From: Clostridia bacterium
GTDB taxonomy: Bacteria > Bacillota > Clostridia > Monoglobales > Monoglobaceae
Assembly: GCA_017409575.1 (NCBI GenBank)
Contig: JAFQSM010000080.1
Span: forward strand, 62,001 to 126,000
DNA: 64,000 nucleotides
Direction: 5' to 3'
Position numbers and translations under genes: made by a program
Shown: piece by piece, positions 8,339 through 18,031 of the stretch
Position numbering within the stretch: position 1 is the stretch's first letter
Layout of the letters: each line of letters starts with the position of its first letter
The notes under the pieces: generated by a model
What the model saw: the letters and a program-made list of their open reading frames with translations, nothing else
Told to the model about the DNA's origin: nothing
Databases searched by the model: none

Positions 8339-10582
8339 AGCTTTCTTTTCTTCCTTTTTATTTATTTTTACAAAATTCAACCTGAGTGCATTGGATACCA
8401 CCGAAAAGCTTGAAAGGCTCATTGCCGCAGCACCAAACATAGGGTTAAGTTCCCACCCGAAAATTGATATAAACGCTCCTGCAGCAAGCGGTATCCCTAT
8501 CGTATTATACAAAAACGCCCAAAACAGATTCTGGTGGATATTTCTAAGCACGCTGCGGCTCAGTCTTACAGCCGCAGAAGCATCCATCAGGCTGCTTTTC
8601 ACAAGCACCACATCTGCTGCGTCCACCGCAACATCCGCTCCCGTACCTATCGCAACTCCTGTGTCTGCAGTTGCAAGACTTGGAGCATCGTTTATTCCGT
8701 CACCAACCATCATCACTTTCCCAAAACTCATCAGTTCCCTGACTTTGTCCGCTTTGTCATCAGGCAAAACGCCTGCCACAACCTCTGTGATATGAACCTT
8801 TCCTGCAATCGCATCTGCCGTTTTTTTGTTGTCTCCCGTCAGCATTACAACCTTTATGCCAAGCTTTTTCAGTTGGTCGACCGCTTTGGGACTGTCCTCT
8901 TTTATTTCGTCTGCAACCGCGATTATTCCCAAAGGTTCTGTTTCCCGGGCAAAAAGCATCGGTGTTTTTCCCTGGTCAGCAAGCTTTTCCGCTATGGATA
9001 TTTCTTCCTTCGAAATCTCAATCGCACGACTCACAAAAGACAGACTCCCGGCAATATATTTCTTGCCGTTTATCTCTGCCGAAACACCGTTGCCTGCAAA
9101 AGCTTCAAACTGTCTGCTTTCAAAAAGTTCTGTATTTTTTGCCTTTTCCACAACAGCCTTTGCCAAAGGATGCTCGCTTTTTTGTTCCAACGATGCAGCA
9201 ATTTTCAAAAATTCATCTGCCGAACTGTCGTCAAAGACCACAACATCCGTCACCTCGGGCTTGCCCTTGGTGATTGTTCCTGTTTTGTCAAGTACGGCAA
9301 TTTTCGTTTTGCCAAGGTTTTCAAGAGCAGTTGCATTTTTAAAAAGTATTCCGTTCTTTGCTCCCACTCCGCTGCCTACCATAATGGCAACAGGCGTTGC
9401 AAGACCAAGTGCACAAGGGCAGCTGATTACCAAAACTGATATTCCGCGTGCAAGTGCAAAACCAACATCCTTGCCCAGAATCAGCCATATAAGAGCCGAA
9501 ACAAACGCAATCGCTATCACAATCGGGACAAACACACCCGAAACCTTGTCCGCCGCCTTTGCAATCGGGGCTTTTGTTGCCGTCGTATCAGAGACAAGCT
9601 TTATAATCTGCGACAAAGTGTTATCCTGAAAAGTTTTTGTCACTTCGCATTTTAAAAATCCAAACTTATTAATTGTTGCCGAGGTGACAAAATCACCGCA
9701 AGCTTTGTCAACAGGTATGCTTTCTCCTGTCAGAATTGACTCATCAACAGCACTTTCTCCCTCAATCACAGTGCCATCGGTTGCAATTCTTTCACCCGGA
9801 CGCACAACAAATATATCGCCGATTTTTAAAGTTTCTGCCGCTACAACAACCTCTTTGCCGTCTTTCAAAATCACAGCCGTCTTGGGTGCAAGCTCTATAA
9901 GGGATTTAATCGCCGCAGCCGTCTTACCCTTTGCGCGAGTTTCCAGCATTTTGCCGACCGTTATAAGAGTCAAAATCATAGCTGAGGACTCAAAATAAAG
10001 TCCATGAAGTATATGCGTTGCCGAACTTAAATCTCCGTCAATCAAAAAATTCGACATTGAAAACAACGAAATCGTACTGTATGCAAACGCCGCCCCCGAG
10101 CCGAGTGCCACCAAAGTATCCATATTGGGAGCACCTTTTAAAAGAGAACTTGTTCCGCTTATAAAAAACTTTCGGTTTATTATCAAAACCAAAACTGTCA
10201 GCAAGAACTGTAAAAGTCCCTGCATCATCGGATTTTGAGTCAAACCTGCGGGGAGCGGGAATCCCCACATATTATGTCCCATTGATATATAAACAAGAAT
10301 CAACAAAAATACAGATGAATATATAAGTCTGTTTTTAAGTGTTTTTAATTCGCCGTCACCATTGTTTTTTAGGTCTTCCTGCCTCTCTTTTGACTTTATT
10401 CCATAGCCGGCAGCCACAACCGCCGCTTTGATGGATTCGTCCGGGGCTGTTCCGTCAACACTCATAGAATTTGTAAGAAGATTTACGCTGCACGAAGAAA
10501 CTCCGTCAACTGCGCTCACAGCCTTTTCGACCCTTGCACTGCAAGCCGCACAGCTCATCCCTGTTATTTCAAAATTCTTCAT
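8129..10582 (-). CDS. copA: Copper-translocating P1B-type ATPase with N- and C-terminal HMA domains
   Basis: CopA exports Cu(I) across the membrane using ATP. The N-terminal heavy-metal domain has GMSCAAC (Cys11, Cys14). The transport core follows: CPC at 388-390 in the sixth core helix, DKTGT phosphorylation site at 432-436, SEHPLA in the nucleotide domain, GDGINDAP hinge, and YN plus MSLSS in the last two helices, the Cu(I) signature. Residues 749-817 form a second HMA domain (GMMCPHC, Cys760 and Cys763) resembling the chaperone CopZ, joined by a charged linker; this C-terminal fusion is less common. GGGGGTG precedes the ATG. It is a single-gene unit with its own promoter; I see no CopY box (TACAnnTGTA). 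Confidence 0.95.
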   Translation of the reverse strand: MKNFEITGMSCAACSARVEKAVSAVDGVSSCSVNLLTNSMSVDGTAPDESIKAAVVAAGYGIKSKERQEDLKNNGDGELKTLKNRLIYSSVFLLILVYISMGHNMWGFPLPAGLTQNPMMQGLLQFLLTVLVLIINRKFFISGTSSLLKGAPNMDTLVALGSGAAFAYSTISLFSMSNFLIDGDLSSATHILHGLYFESSAMILTLITVGKMLETRAKGKTAAAIKSLIELAPKTAVILKDGKEVVVAAETLKIGDIFVVRPGERIATDGTVIEGESAVDESILTGESIPVDKACGDFVTSATINKFGFLKCEVTKTFQDNTLSQIIKLVSDTTATKAPIAKAADKVSGVFVPIVIAIAFVSALIWLILGKDVGFALARGISVLVISCPCALGLATPVAIMVGSGVGAKNGILFKNATALENLGKTKIAVLDKTGTITKGKPEVTDVVVFDDSSADEFLKIAASLEQKSEHPLAKAVVEKAKNTELFESRQFEAFAGNGVSAEINGKKYIAGSLSFVSRAIEISKEEISIAEKLADQGKTPMLFARETEPLGIIAVADEIKEDSPKAVDQLKKLGIKVVMLTGDNKKTADAIAGKVHITEVVAGVLPDDKADKVRELMSFGKVMMVGDGINDAPSLATADTGVAIGTGADVAVDAADVVLVKSSLMDASAAVRLSRSVLRNIHQNLFWAFLYNTIGIPLAAGAFISIFGWELNPMFGAAAMSLSSFSVVSNALRLNFVKINKKEEKKAMKKTIKIEGMMCPHCEANVKNTLETIQGVTMAEVSHKTGTAVVESRNELSDDLLKKAIEDKGYKVLEIQ

Positions 10583-10607
10583 TGCGTATCACCCCCAACC
10601 TACATTT

Positions 10608-10636
10608 ATTATACCCATTATCTTTTAAAAAGTCAA
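10608..10636 (-). promoter_or_regulatory. Sigma-A promoter of copA
   Basis: TTGACT (10631-10636) and TATAAT (10608-10613) on the minus strand are 17 bases apart. The leader is only about 20 bases. The G-rich stretch before the ATG is mainly the ribosome binding site; a CsoR-type operator could overlap it but cannot be confirmed by eye. Confidence 0.85.
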
Positions 10637-10650
10637 TTTGTAAATGGATC

Positions 10651-10688
10651 AAAAAAACAAGGCAATCTGCGATTACAAATTGCCTTGT
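10651..10688 (-). terminator. Terminator after secF
   Basis: A 10-bp inverted repeat, ACAAGGCAAT and ATTGCCTTGT, with a 12-base loop is followed on the minus strand by seven U residues. It ends the secDF transcript. Confidence 0.9.
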
Positions 10689-10704
10689 CTGTTTTTAAAA
10701 CAAA

Positions 10705-11619
10705 TTACTTTCTGTTTGATTTAGCTTTTACAGCCGAATCCTTCCATGTTGCCCAAACCGAGCCTGCAATAAAGATTGACGAATAAGTACCAATGAAGAT
10801 ACCAATGATAATCGGAAGTGCAAATGCTTTGATTGAGCTTACACCCATAAGATAAACCATACCGATTGTAAGAAGTGTTGTAATTGTTGTGTTGATTGAA
10901 CGGCTCATTGTCTGGTTTATACTTGTATTTGCAATTTCTGAATATGTCAGTTTCTTTGCGTGACGGGTATTCTCGCGGATTCTGTCAAACACAACAATTG
11001 TCGCATTGATAGAATAACCAAGAACAGTAAGAACCGCCGCAATAAAGTTTGTATCAATCGCAATTCTTGTAATTGAATATATTCCACAAAGAATCAACAC
11101 ATCGTGCACAAGGGCAAGAACAGCACAAACGCCTGATACAAATTCAAATCTGAATGTTACATAGATAAGAATTGCAAGTGCCGCAAAAATTGACATCCAA
11201 ACTGCACTTCTTGCAAGTTCTTTGCCTGTTGACGGAGAAACAATGTCTCTGCTTTTAAGTTCAACACCCGAATAATTTTCACTGAGCTTTGCTGTGATTA
11301 CTTCAATTTTTTCTGCAGCAAAGCTTGCTCGTTCTTCGTCGTTTTTAAGATCGTTGTCATAGCCAAACTTGATAATAACTTCATTTCCTTCTGACTTTTG
11401 AACAGAAGATGCTTTCTTGTTTACACCAAGTGCATCAGAAACATACTTTTCAACATCTTTAACTTCAAAATCACTCTCTATTCCATAAGTTACAGCCATA
11501 CCGCCTGCAAAGTCGGTGTCAAGGTTGAATCCCTGAACGATAAGCGAAACTGCACTGGCAATCATCAAAACAAGAGAGATTGCAAAATAAATCTTTTTTC
11601 TTCCTAAAATGTTAATCAT
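10705..11619 (-). CDS. secF: Protein translocase subunit SecF
   Basis: SecF partners SecD to pull exported proteins across the membrane using the proton gradient. The 304-residue protein has an N-terminal helix (about 7-28), the family motif DFAGGMAVTYG just after it, a periplasmic-side domain, then five helices with the SecF signature STGKELARSA...VTFRFEF and GYSINATIVVFDRIRENTR. The ATG overlaps the secD stop by one base (TAATG), with GAGGAGGGGG upstream, so the pair is translationally coupled. Confidence 0.97.
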   Translation of the reverse strand: MINILGRKKIYFAISLVLMIASAVSLIVQGFNLDTDFAGGMAVTYGIESDFEVKDVEKYVSDALGVNKKASSVQKSEGNEVIIKFGYDNDLKNDEERASFAAEKIEVITAKLSENYSGVELKSRDIVSPSTGKELARSAVWMSIFAALAILIYVTFRFEFVSGVCAVLALVHDVLILCGIYSITRIAIDTNFIAAVLTVLGYSINATIVVFDRIRENTRHAKKLTYSEIANTSINQTMSRSINTTITTLLTIGMVYLMGVSSIKAFALPIIIGIFIGTYSSIFIAGSVWATWKDSAVKAKSNRK

Positions 11620-12908
11620 TAGTTTGCCCCCTCCTCTTTGTTTGATTTTTTGATGCCGTAAAGCCAGAGATTTTTAACATTCATTCCAATCATCTGCTTA
11701 AGCAGGAATCTGGTAATGAATATTGCAGAAATCATGCTGACAACAACACCAATAAGGAGAGTTGTACCAAAGCCCTTGATTGTACCGGTACCAAGCCACA
11801 TAAGTATTACTGCTGCAATAATTGTTGTGATATTGGAGTCAACAACTGCAGAAAGTGCTCTGTTAAAGCCCGCATCGACAGCACTGCGAACCGTCTTTCC
11901 AAGACGAAGTTCTTCTTTGATACGCTCAAATATAACAACATTTGCGTCAACCGCCATACCAATTGCGAGAATTATACCCGCAATACCCGGAAGTGTAAGG
12001 TTTACATGAAGGTTTGCAAGGATAATTCCCTGAGTAGCCATATATGCCAGAAGCGCAATGCTTGCCATTAATCCCGGCAAACGGTAGAACAAAAGCATAA
12101 ACAAGATAACAAGAATAATGCCTATAAGACCTGCAGTAAGAGATGTCTTGAGAGCTGTGTCGCCAAGGGTTGCACTTACGGCTCTGAGTTCAACCTGAGC
12201 AAGTGAGAAAGGAAGCTGACCCGAACGGATATTTCCTGCCAAAGCTTTTGCAGTCTCTGCATCAAATTCACCCGAAATGATACATTCTTCGCTGTCGATT
12301 CTCTCTTTTACGCGGGGAGCAGATACAACCAGATCATCCATCATAATAGCAATGTAGTTGTTTCCGTTTCCATGTACTACAACGCGTTCTGTTGCATCAG
12401 CAAACTTCTTTGCGCCCTCTGGTGTAAGAGTAAGCGAAACAAAATGCTGGCTTGTGCCCATCTGGTCAACGGGGCCGTACTGAGCTGCCGCAGTTTTTAC
12501 ATCGCTTCCGTTGAGGACTTCATTTCCCTGATAGTCAACAAACTTAAGCTGAGCTGTTGCGCCAAGGCTTTCAGCCGCTTTTTCAGGATCTGAAACCGAA
12601 GGAATTTCGATTCTTACTTTTTTTACGCCCTGTCTTGTAACGGTTGCTTCTGAATAGCCAAGTCCGTCAAGACGAGTCCTCATCATATTTGCTACTGTGT
12701 TCATCTGTTCGTCTGTCGGGTCATCAACCTGTGCTTCAAAAACGATTACCGAACCACCCTTAAGGTCAAGACCCTGCACAACTCCGTCGGGGTCCAAAAT
12801 GCCCGGAAATCTTACTGAATCGGTAAAATCCAGTCCGTACAGTGCAACAAACAGAAGTGCTGCGATTACAGCGATTATTGCTGTAAATTTGATAATACTT
12901 CTTGACAC
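11619..12908 (-). CDS. secD: Protein translocase subunit SecD
   Basis: The 429-residue SecD begins with one membrane segment (about 7-25), then LDLKGGSVIVFEA, the conserved start of the first periplasmic domain. The C-terminal transmembrane part contains GIAGIILAIGMAVDANVVIFERIKEE (residues given in part), with the conserved Asp and Arg of the proton path. The start is GTG at 12906-12908 with GAAGGAGG upstream. The P1 head domain is short compared with E. coli SecD (615 residues), as is normal in Firmicutes. It has its own promoter and a leader of about 85 bases. Confidence 0.97.
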   Translation of the reverse strand: MSRSIIKFTAIIAVIAALLFVALYGLDFTDSVRFPGILDPDGVVQGLDLKGGSVIVFEAQVDDPTDEQMNTVANMMRTRLDGLGYSEATVTRQGVKKVRIEIPSVSDPEKAAESLGATAQLKFVDYQGNEVLNGSDVKTAAAQYGPVDQMGTSQHFVSLTLTPEGAKKFADATERVVVHGNGNNYIAIMMDDLVVSAPRVKERIDSEECIISGEFDAETAKALAGNIRSGQLPFSLAQVELRAVSATLGDTALKTSLTAGLIGIILVILFMLLFYRLPGLMASIALLAYMATQGIILANLHVNLTLPGIAGIILAIGMAVDANVVIFERIKEELRLGKTVRSAVDAGFNRALSAVVDSNITTIIAAVILMWLGTGTIKGFGTTLLIGVVVSMISAIFITRFLLKQMIGMNVKNLWLYGIKKSNKEEGAN

Positions 12909-12931
12909 TGTTTTTTCCTCCTTCGTGTCCT

Positions 12932-12954
12932 GTCACAAAAAAATTTTTTATGAC
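12932..12954 (-). promoter_or_regulatory. Palindrome in the secD leader
   Basis: GTCACAAAAAAA and TTTTTTATGAC form a near-perfect A/T-rich palindrome about 25 bases upstream of the secD GTG, inside the transcribed leader. It could fold as a weak hairpin or bind a protein. Its function is unknown. Confidence 0.4.
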
Positions 12955-13002
12955 TTTTTATGTATGTGTTTTAATTATTTTCAGATTAATGCATACTGTT
13001 TT

Positions 13003-13031
13003 ATTATACTCATTTTCATCCCAATAGTCAA
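13003..13031 (-). promoter_or_regulatory. Sigma-A promoter of secDF
   Basis: TTGACT (13026-13031) and TATAAT (13003-13008) on the minus strand are separated by 17 bases. The promoter lies just after the TIGR04086 gene, so secDF can be transcribed independently of yajC. Confidence 0.85.
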
Positions 13032-13074
13032 TAGTTTGAACAAAACTTTTATATAGTTTTGATGCAATATTCTT

Positions 13075-13494
13075 TTATCGTCTGCGATTATGCGCTGTGT
13101 TTATCCCGGCAATTCCGCCCACTGCTCCGCAAAAAACTCCTATAAGCAGCGCAGTCAGAAAAGAAATCCCCAGATTAACCGTTCCCGAAACTATATTACC
13201 TGCAATGCACAAAATAACAGTATATAAAATTCCGCAACCTGCGCCAAAAAAAATACCCTTGCCCGAAAAATGCCGTCCTGCCGAAAATCCTGCAACAAGT
13301 GTTCCTATTGCTGTAACAACATTTGCAAGAATCGAAATGCCCATATTTGACATTGAACGATAGTTTGCAAAAAGTGCCGCTACAAAAAGAAGAACAAGTG
13401 ATATTATGTACGAAAAAAGCACTGTTTTAAGCATAAACAGTAGTCCCTGGACAATTCCTCCGTCATTTACCGGTTTTTGAACTGATTTTAGCAA
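13075..13494 (-). CDS. TIGR04086 family membrane protein
   Basis: A 139-residue integral membrane protein with four hydrophobic segments (about 21-44, 52-71, 81-103 and 108-130) and glycine-rich turns (GFSAGRHFSGKG, FFGAGCGILY, GVFCGAVGGIAGI). This matches the small Firmicutes family TIGR04086, often found next to yajC; no function is established. The start is TTG at 13492-13494. GAGGGGG is 7 bases upstream and is itself the 3' arm of a strong hairpin whose U-run touches the start codon, so expression may be limited by that structure. Confidence 0.8.
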   Translation of the reverse strand: MLKSVQKPVNDGGIVQGLLFMLKTVLFSYIISLVLLFVAALFANYRSMSNMGISILANVVTAIGTLVAGFSAGRHFSGKGIFFGAGCGILYTVILCIAGNIVSGTVNLGISFLTALLIGVFCGAVGGIAGINTAHNRRR

Positions 13495-13498
13495 AAAA

Positions 13499-13554
13499 AT
13501 ACCCCCTCTTTTATTTTACCTTTGCGATAAATATATGAAAAGAGAGGGGGGTAT
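13499..13554 (-). promoter_or_regulatory. Terminator-like hairpin that contains the TIGR04086 ribosome binding site
   Basis: On the minus strand an arm ATACCCCCCTCTCTTTT (13538-13554) pairs with AAAAGAGGGGGTAT (13499-13512) across a 25-base loop, and six to seven U residues follow. This resembles an intrinsic terminator for yajC. The GAGGGGG of the 3' arm is also the Shine-Dalgarno sequence of the next gene, and the U-run leads straight into its TTG start. Confidence 0.7.
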
Positions 13555-13567
13555 ATTACAAAGTATA

Positions 13568-13948
13568 TTATTCCTCGGTCGCGTTTTCAGCAATTTCGGG
13601 CGCAACTTTTTCTTCTTCGCCGCGTTTTATAAATCTGCTGATTGCACTGCGGTCAACAGTGATATAAGATTTATTCTGACCTATTCCGGATTCCAGAACA
13701 AACAAGTCATCCTTGATTCTTGTGATTTTTCCGTGAATTCCGCCGATTGTTGCAACCTCGTCATTTACCTTGAGTGATGCAAGCATATTTTTAAGTTCTT
13801 TTTCCCTTTTCTTCTGGGGTCTCAAAAGAATAAAGTAAAACACCAGAACCATAAGAATAAGCGGAAGGAACGAACCAATCAATCCGGCAGGTCCTGCAGC
13901 CTGTCCTGCTGCAGCAGTTGCATAAGCAGTTGTAGTTAATGAAAACAT
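13568..13948 (-). CDS. yajC: Preprotein translocase subunit YajC
   Basis: YajC is a small accessory membrane protein of the SecDF-YajC complex. From the ATG at 13946-13948 (GGAGG 11 bases upstream) it has 126 residues. One membrane helix lies at about 20-42 after an alanine-rich N-terminus, then the family sequence LRPQKKREKELKNML and a basic beta-rich region VNDEVATIGGIHGKITRIKDD. The tail is acidic. It has its own promoter and lies between tgt and the TIGR04086 gene. Confidence 0.95.
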   Translation of the reverse strand: MFSLTTTAYATAAAGQAAGPAGLIGSFLPLILMVLVFYFILLRPQKKREKELKNMLASLKVNDEVATIGGIHGKITRIKDDLFVLESGIGQNKSYITVDRSAISRFIKRGEEEKVAPEIAENATEE

Positions 13949-13989
13949 TTTGTTTTGCCTCCTTAAAGTCAAAATTATAATTTATAATG

Positions 13990-14018
13990 AGTATACCCTT
14001 TTTTTCCTTATTTTGCAA
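13990..14018 (-). promoter_or_regulatory. Sigma-A promoter of yajC
   Basis: TTGCAA (14013-14018) and TATACT (13990-13995) on the minus strand are separated by 17 bases, in the 97-base gap between tgt and yajC. No terminator is visible after tgt, so read-through is also likely. Confidence 0.8.
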
Positions 14019-14045
14019 GTATTATTTAAAAATTTTACAGTTTGT

Positions 14046-15200
<1,155 letters not shown>

Positions 15201-16226
15201 CTATTCTATAAACATCGCGTCGCCAAAGCTGAAAAATCTGTATTTTTCGTCTATTGCCTCTTTATAAGCTTTCATTATGGACTCTCTGTCATAAAGTGCC
15301 GAAATCAGCATAAGAAGTGTGGACTCGGGCAAATGAAAATTTGTAATGAGTGCATCAACTGTCTTGAACTTGTAGCCCGGGTATATAAAAATTGAAGTAT
15401 CTCCCGATCCTGAAACCACAGTTCCGTCATCAAATGAACTGCTTTCAAGAGTTCTTACGGATGTTGTGCCTACACATATTACTCTGCCACCGTTCTTTCG
15501 GGTCTCGTTTATCAAATCGGCAGTTTCTTTTGAAACCTGATAAAACTCGGTGTGCATTTTATGCTCCTCGATTTTCTCCGCCGACACAGGTCTGAATGTC
15601 CCAAGCCCGACATGCAGCGTCACAAACGCCGTTTTGATGCCTTTTTGACGAATTTTGTCAAGAAGTTCGTCAGTAAAGTGAAGTCCCGCGGTCGGTGCTG
15701 CAGCAGAGCCCTCGATTTTTGAATAAACTGTCTGGTATCTGTTTTTGTCCTCAAGTTTCTCTTTTATATACGGCGGGAGTGGCATCTCGCCCAAAGAATC
15801 CAGAATTTCTTCCCATATCCCATCGTACTCAAACCGGGCAACACGATTCCCATCGTCTTTCACCTCAATAATTTCAGTCTTAAGTCTGCCGTCACCAAAG
15901 ACAAAACGGCTTCCAACCTTTGCTTTTTTCCCTGGTCTTAAAATAAGCTCCCAGGTGTCAATATCAAGCCGTTTAAGAAGCAAAAATTCAATTCTTCCGC
16001 CGCTGCCTTCCTTTGAACCATACAGGCGTGCAGGAATAACACGGGTGTTGTTCATAACAAGACAGTCGCCCGGGTTTAAATAATCAACAATATCAAAAAA
16101 ATGCCTGTGCGAAATCCCACCCGATTCTCTGTTTAAGACCATCAGTCTTGACATGGTGCGGTCTTTGAGAGGAGTCTGTGCGATAAGTTCGGTCGGTAAA
16201 TCATAGTAAAAATCTTTTATATCCAA
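15201..16226 (-). CDS. queA: S-adenosylmethionine:tRNA ribosyltransferase-isomerase QueA
   Basis: QueA transfers and rearranges the ribosyl group of SAM onto preQ1-tRNA, giving epoxyqueuosine. It has 341 residues with conserved [13 protein letters not shown] at the N-terminus, [12 protein letters not shown], and [13 protein letters not shown] in the middle. The start is TTG at 16224-16226 with AAAGGT about 10 bases upstream; no ATG gives the conserved N-terminus. It lies 23 bases after the SpoIID-like gene and 24 before tgt. No queG is in the window. Confidence 0.97.
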   Translation of the reverse strand: MDIKDFYYDLPTELIAQTPLKDRTMSRLMVLNRESGGISHRHFFDIVDYLNPGDCLVMNNTRVIPARLYGSKEGSGGRIEFLLLKRLDIDTWELILRPGKKAKVGSRFVFGDGRLKTEIIEVKDDGNRVARFEYDGIWEEILDSLGEMPLPPYIKEKLEDKNRYQTVYSKIEGSAAAPTAGLHFTDELLDKIRQKGIKTAFVTLHVGLGTFRPVSAEKIEEHKMHTEFYQVSKETADLINETRKNGGRVICVGTTSVRTLESSSFDDGTVVSGSGDTSIFIYPGYKFKTVDALITNFHLPESTLLMLISALYDRESIMKAYKEAIDEKYRFFSFGDAMFIE

Positions 16227-16249
16227 TGTCCTTGCTACCTTTCAGATTA

Positions 16250-17857
16250 TTAATACGCTTTTTCAAGATGTGTGCCTGTATAATAATGCGTCAGTATTTC
16301 GTCATAACCAAAGCCTGCAGCTGCCATACCTTTTGCTCCATACTGACTCATTCCTACGCCATGGCCCCATCCCTCGCCGGTAAACACAAATGTATCAGGG
16401 TCGCCGTCGGTTGTTTCTGCTTTGTACTGTTTTTTTGACTTGCCGTTAAAAGCCGTGCAGTCATTCGCCACAGTTGATATATTGCCGTTCCCGCCAAGCA
16501 CCGAAATCTTATTTGTACCGACAACACTGATGTTGTCGCCGTTTGTTACTGTTACCGAAGGATATGTCTTTGTCCCTCCGTTTGAAACGGTATATCTTTG
16601 ACTGTAGGTCGCCTCGCTGAATATTGTGCGGCAACGTTCGCGCTCGAACACCTTGCTACCCTTTGTTCCGGTGACCTGAAGTTTAAGTACGCTGTCTGCT
16701 TCTGTCCGTTCAATTACAGAAATATCGGTTACATCACCTATGTCAAAACCGCCCGCTTTCATAATTTCTGTCGCACGCACTTTTGTCAGTGATTTTGACC
16801 ACTTTCCGTTGTAAATATTCTCGGTATCCTCATACGGATTTTCAACACTTACAAGATAAGGGAAATTCGAGCCCCAGACATTTTTTACATTTTCGGTCCG
16901 TTTTCCCATAGAAGACGAGTAAACCGTCTGTACTACTTCATCATTATAAAACAACAGTTCACCCCGTGTTTCGTCAACCGCCGTGTGCACACTTTCGGAA
17001 TTGTCCGCACTTGTCGAATATGCCTGACAGCAAACTGTGCGGCACACATCAAAGCCAAACTTGCTGTGATAATTAATTCTTCTCAATGCAAAGTTTCTTG
17101 CGCAGACCGCCTGGGCTTTTAAAGCCTCAACCTCCCACGACGGTGACATTTCTCGGCAGACAACACTGTAAAGATATTCCTCCACCGGCACAACATTTAC
17201 AACCGTCAGCTTGCCGTCACTCAGGATTTTGCTTTCAAATCCGCCGCGATAACTGCCCTTTGCGCTGCCCGAAATATTGAGGAGTGCATTTTTGTCTTCA
17301 AAATTTTTGCTGTAAACCGCAAGCCCACATTCGCCATCGTCAACCACCAGCAGCGTTTTGCCCGACGAATTTTTAAGGCAGGTTCCCTTTGCCGATACAC
17401 TTATTACACGTCCTTTGACAGCCGCATTTTCAGCCTCCCAAAGTGCATCGTTGTTATTTTCAAATGTACCGCTTAAAATATGGAATTCTGAATCTATGTA
17501 TCCTGCAAAAACGTCTATCCCCAAATTCCTTATTTTCAAAAGCTCGCTTTCCACCATTTCAGCATCGTCGCACACCGAATACGAAACATAAAACTTTTTG
17601 GAACCCCCTGCAGAAGCTTTTTCTACCGTTACTGAACTTCCCGAAACCGAAATCATCGGCACAAATTCCCTCTTTGCAACTACTCCTGCCGCAAAGCCCG
17701 TATCTGAATTAAAAGTCAGGCTGTCAACAGTTGCCGAGTCATAATATATCCCTACCCTCAAAGTATCGGCATATTCTGCCGCAAAAGTGCTTCCTGCTGA
17801 CAAAGCAACTGTCGCTGTCAGTGCAAACAACATAAACCACCTGAAAAACTTTTTCAT
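16250..17857 (-). CDS. spoIID: SpoIID/LytB domain protein (probable peptidoglycan lytic transglycosylase)
   Basis: SpoIID cleaves glycan strands during engulfment of the forespore. This 535-residue protein has a signal peptide or anchor (about 5-26), then about 190 residues of low similarity, then the SpoIID domain. The catalytic Glu is in VVCREMSPSWEVEALKAQAV, followed by VQTVYSSSMGKRTENVKNVW and the C-terminal GEGWGHGVGMSQYGAKGMA. It is much longer than B. subtilis SpoIID (343 residues); the extra N-terminal part probably binds cell wall, as in some LytB proteins. Whether it is the sporulation enzyme or a vegetative paralogue is not certain. A TGTCGAA motif lies upstream. Confidence 0.85.
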   Translation of the reverse strand: MKKFFRWFMLFALTATVALSAGSTFAAEYADTLRVGIYYDSATVDSLTFNSDTGFAAGVVAKREFVPMISVSGSSVTVEKASAGGSKKFYVSYSVCDDAEMVESELLKIRNLGIDVFAGYIDSEFHILSGTFENNNDALWEAENAAVKGRVISVSAKGTCLKNSSGKTLLVVDDGECGLAVYSKNFEDKNALLNISGSAKGSYRGGFESKILSDGKLTVVNVVPVEEYLYSVVCREMSPSWEVEALKAQAVCARNFALRRINYHSKFGFDVCRTVCCQAYSTSADNSESVHTAVDETRGELLFYNDEVVQTVYSSSMGKRTENVKNVWGSNFPYLVSVENPYEDTENIYNGKWSKSLTKVRATEIMKAGGFDIGDVTDISVIERTEADSVLKLQVTGTKGSKVFERERCRTIFSEATYSQRYTVSNGGTKTYPSVTVTNGDNISVVGTNKISVLGGNGNISTVANDCTAFNGKSKKQYKAETTDGDPDTFVFTGEGWGHGVGMSQYGAKGMAAAGFGYDEILTHYYTGTHLEKAY

Positions 17858-17968
17858 ATAAAAACCCTACCTTTCGGCAATAGCATAATACTCCTATTTC
17901 TTATTTTTCGACAAAAACCGCACAAATTCCTTTTGAATAAATATTAAATTTATGTTACAAAAAAATAA

Positions 17969-17997
17969 TTGACAATCCCCTGCCAATGTCATATAAT
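17969..17997 (+). promoter_or_regulatory. Sigma-A promoter of asd-dapB
   Basis: Consensus TTGACA (17969-17974) and TATAAT (17992-17997) are separated by 17 bases. The ribosome binding site GGGAGGA is at 18017-18023. The leader is about 28 bases, too short for a lysine riboswitch. Confidence 0.92.
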
Positions 17998-18031
17998 ATT
18001 TAGATAATGAATTAATGGGAGGACTATTGAC

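Noticed and set aside
17998-18031. Lysine riboswitch before asd
   Set aside because: The leader is only about 28 bases; the ddh leader is also short. No space for the aptamer.
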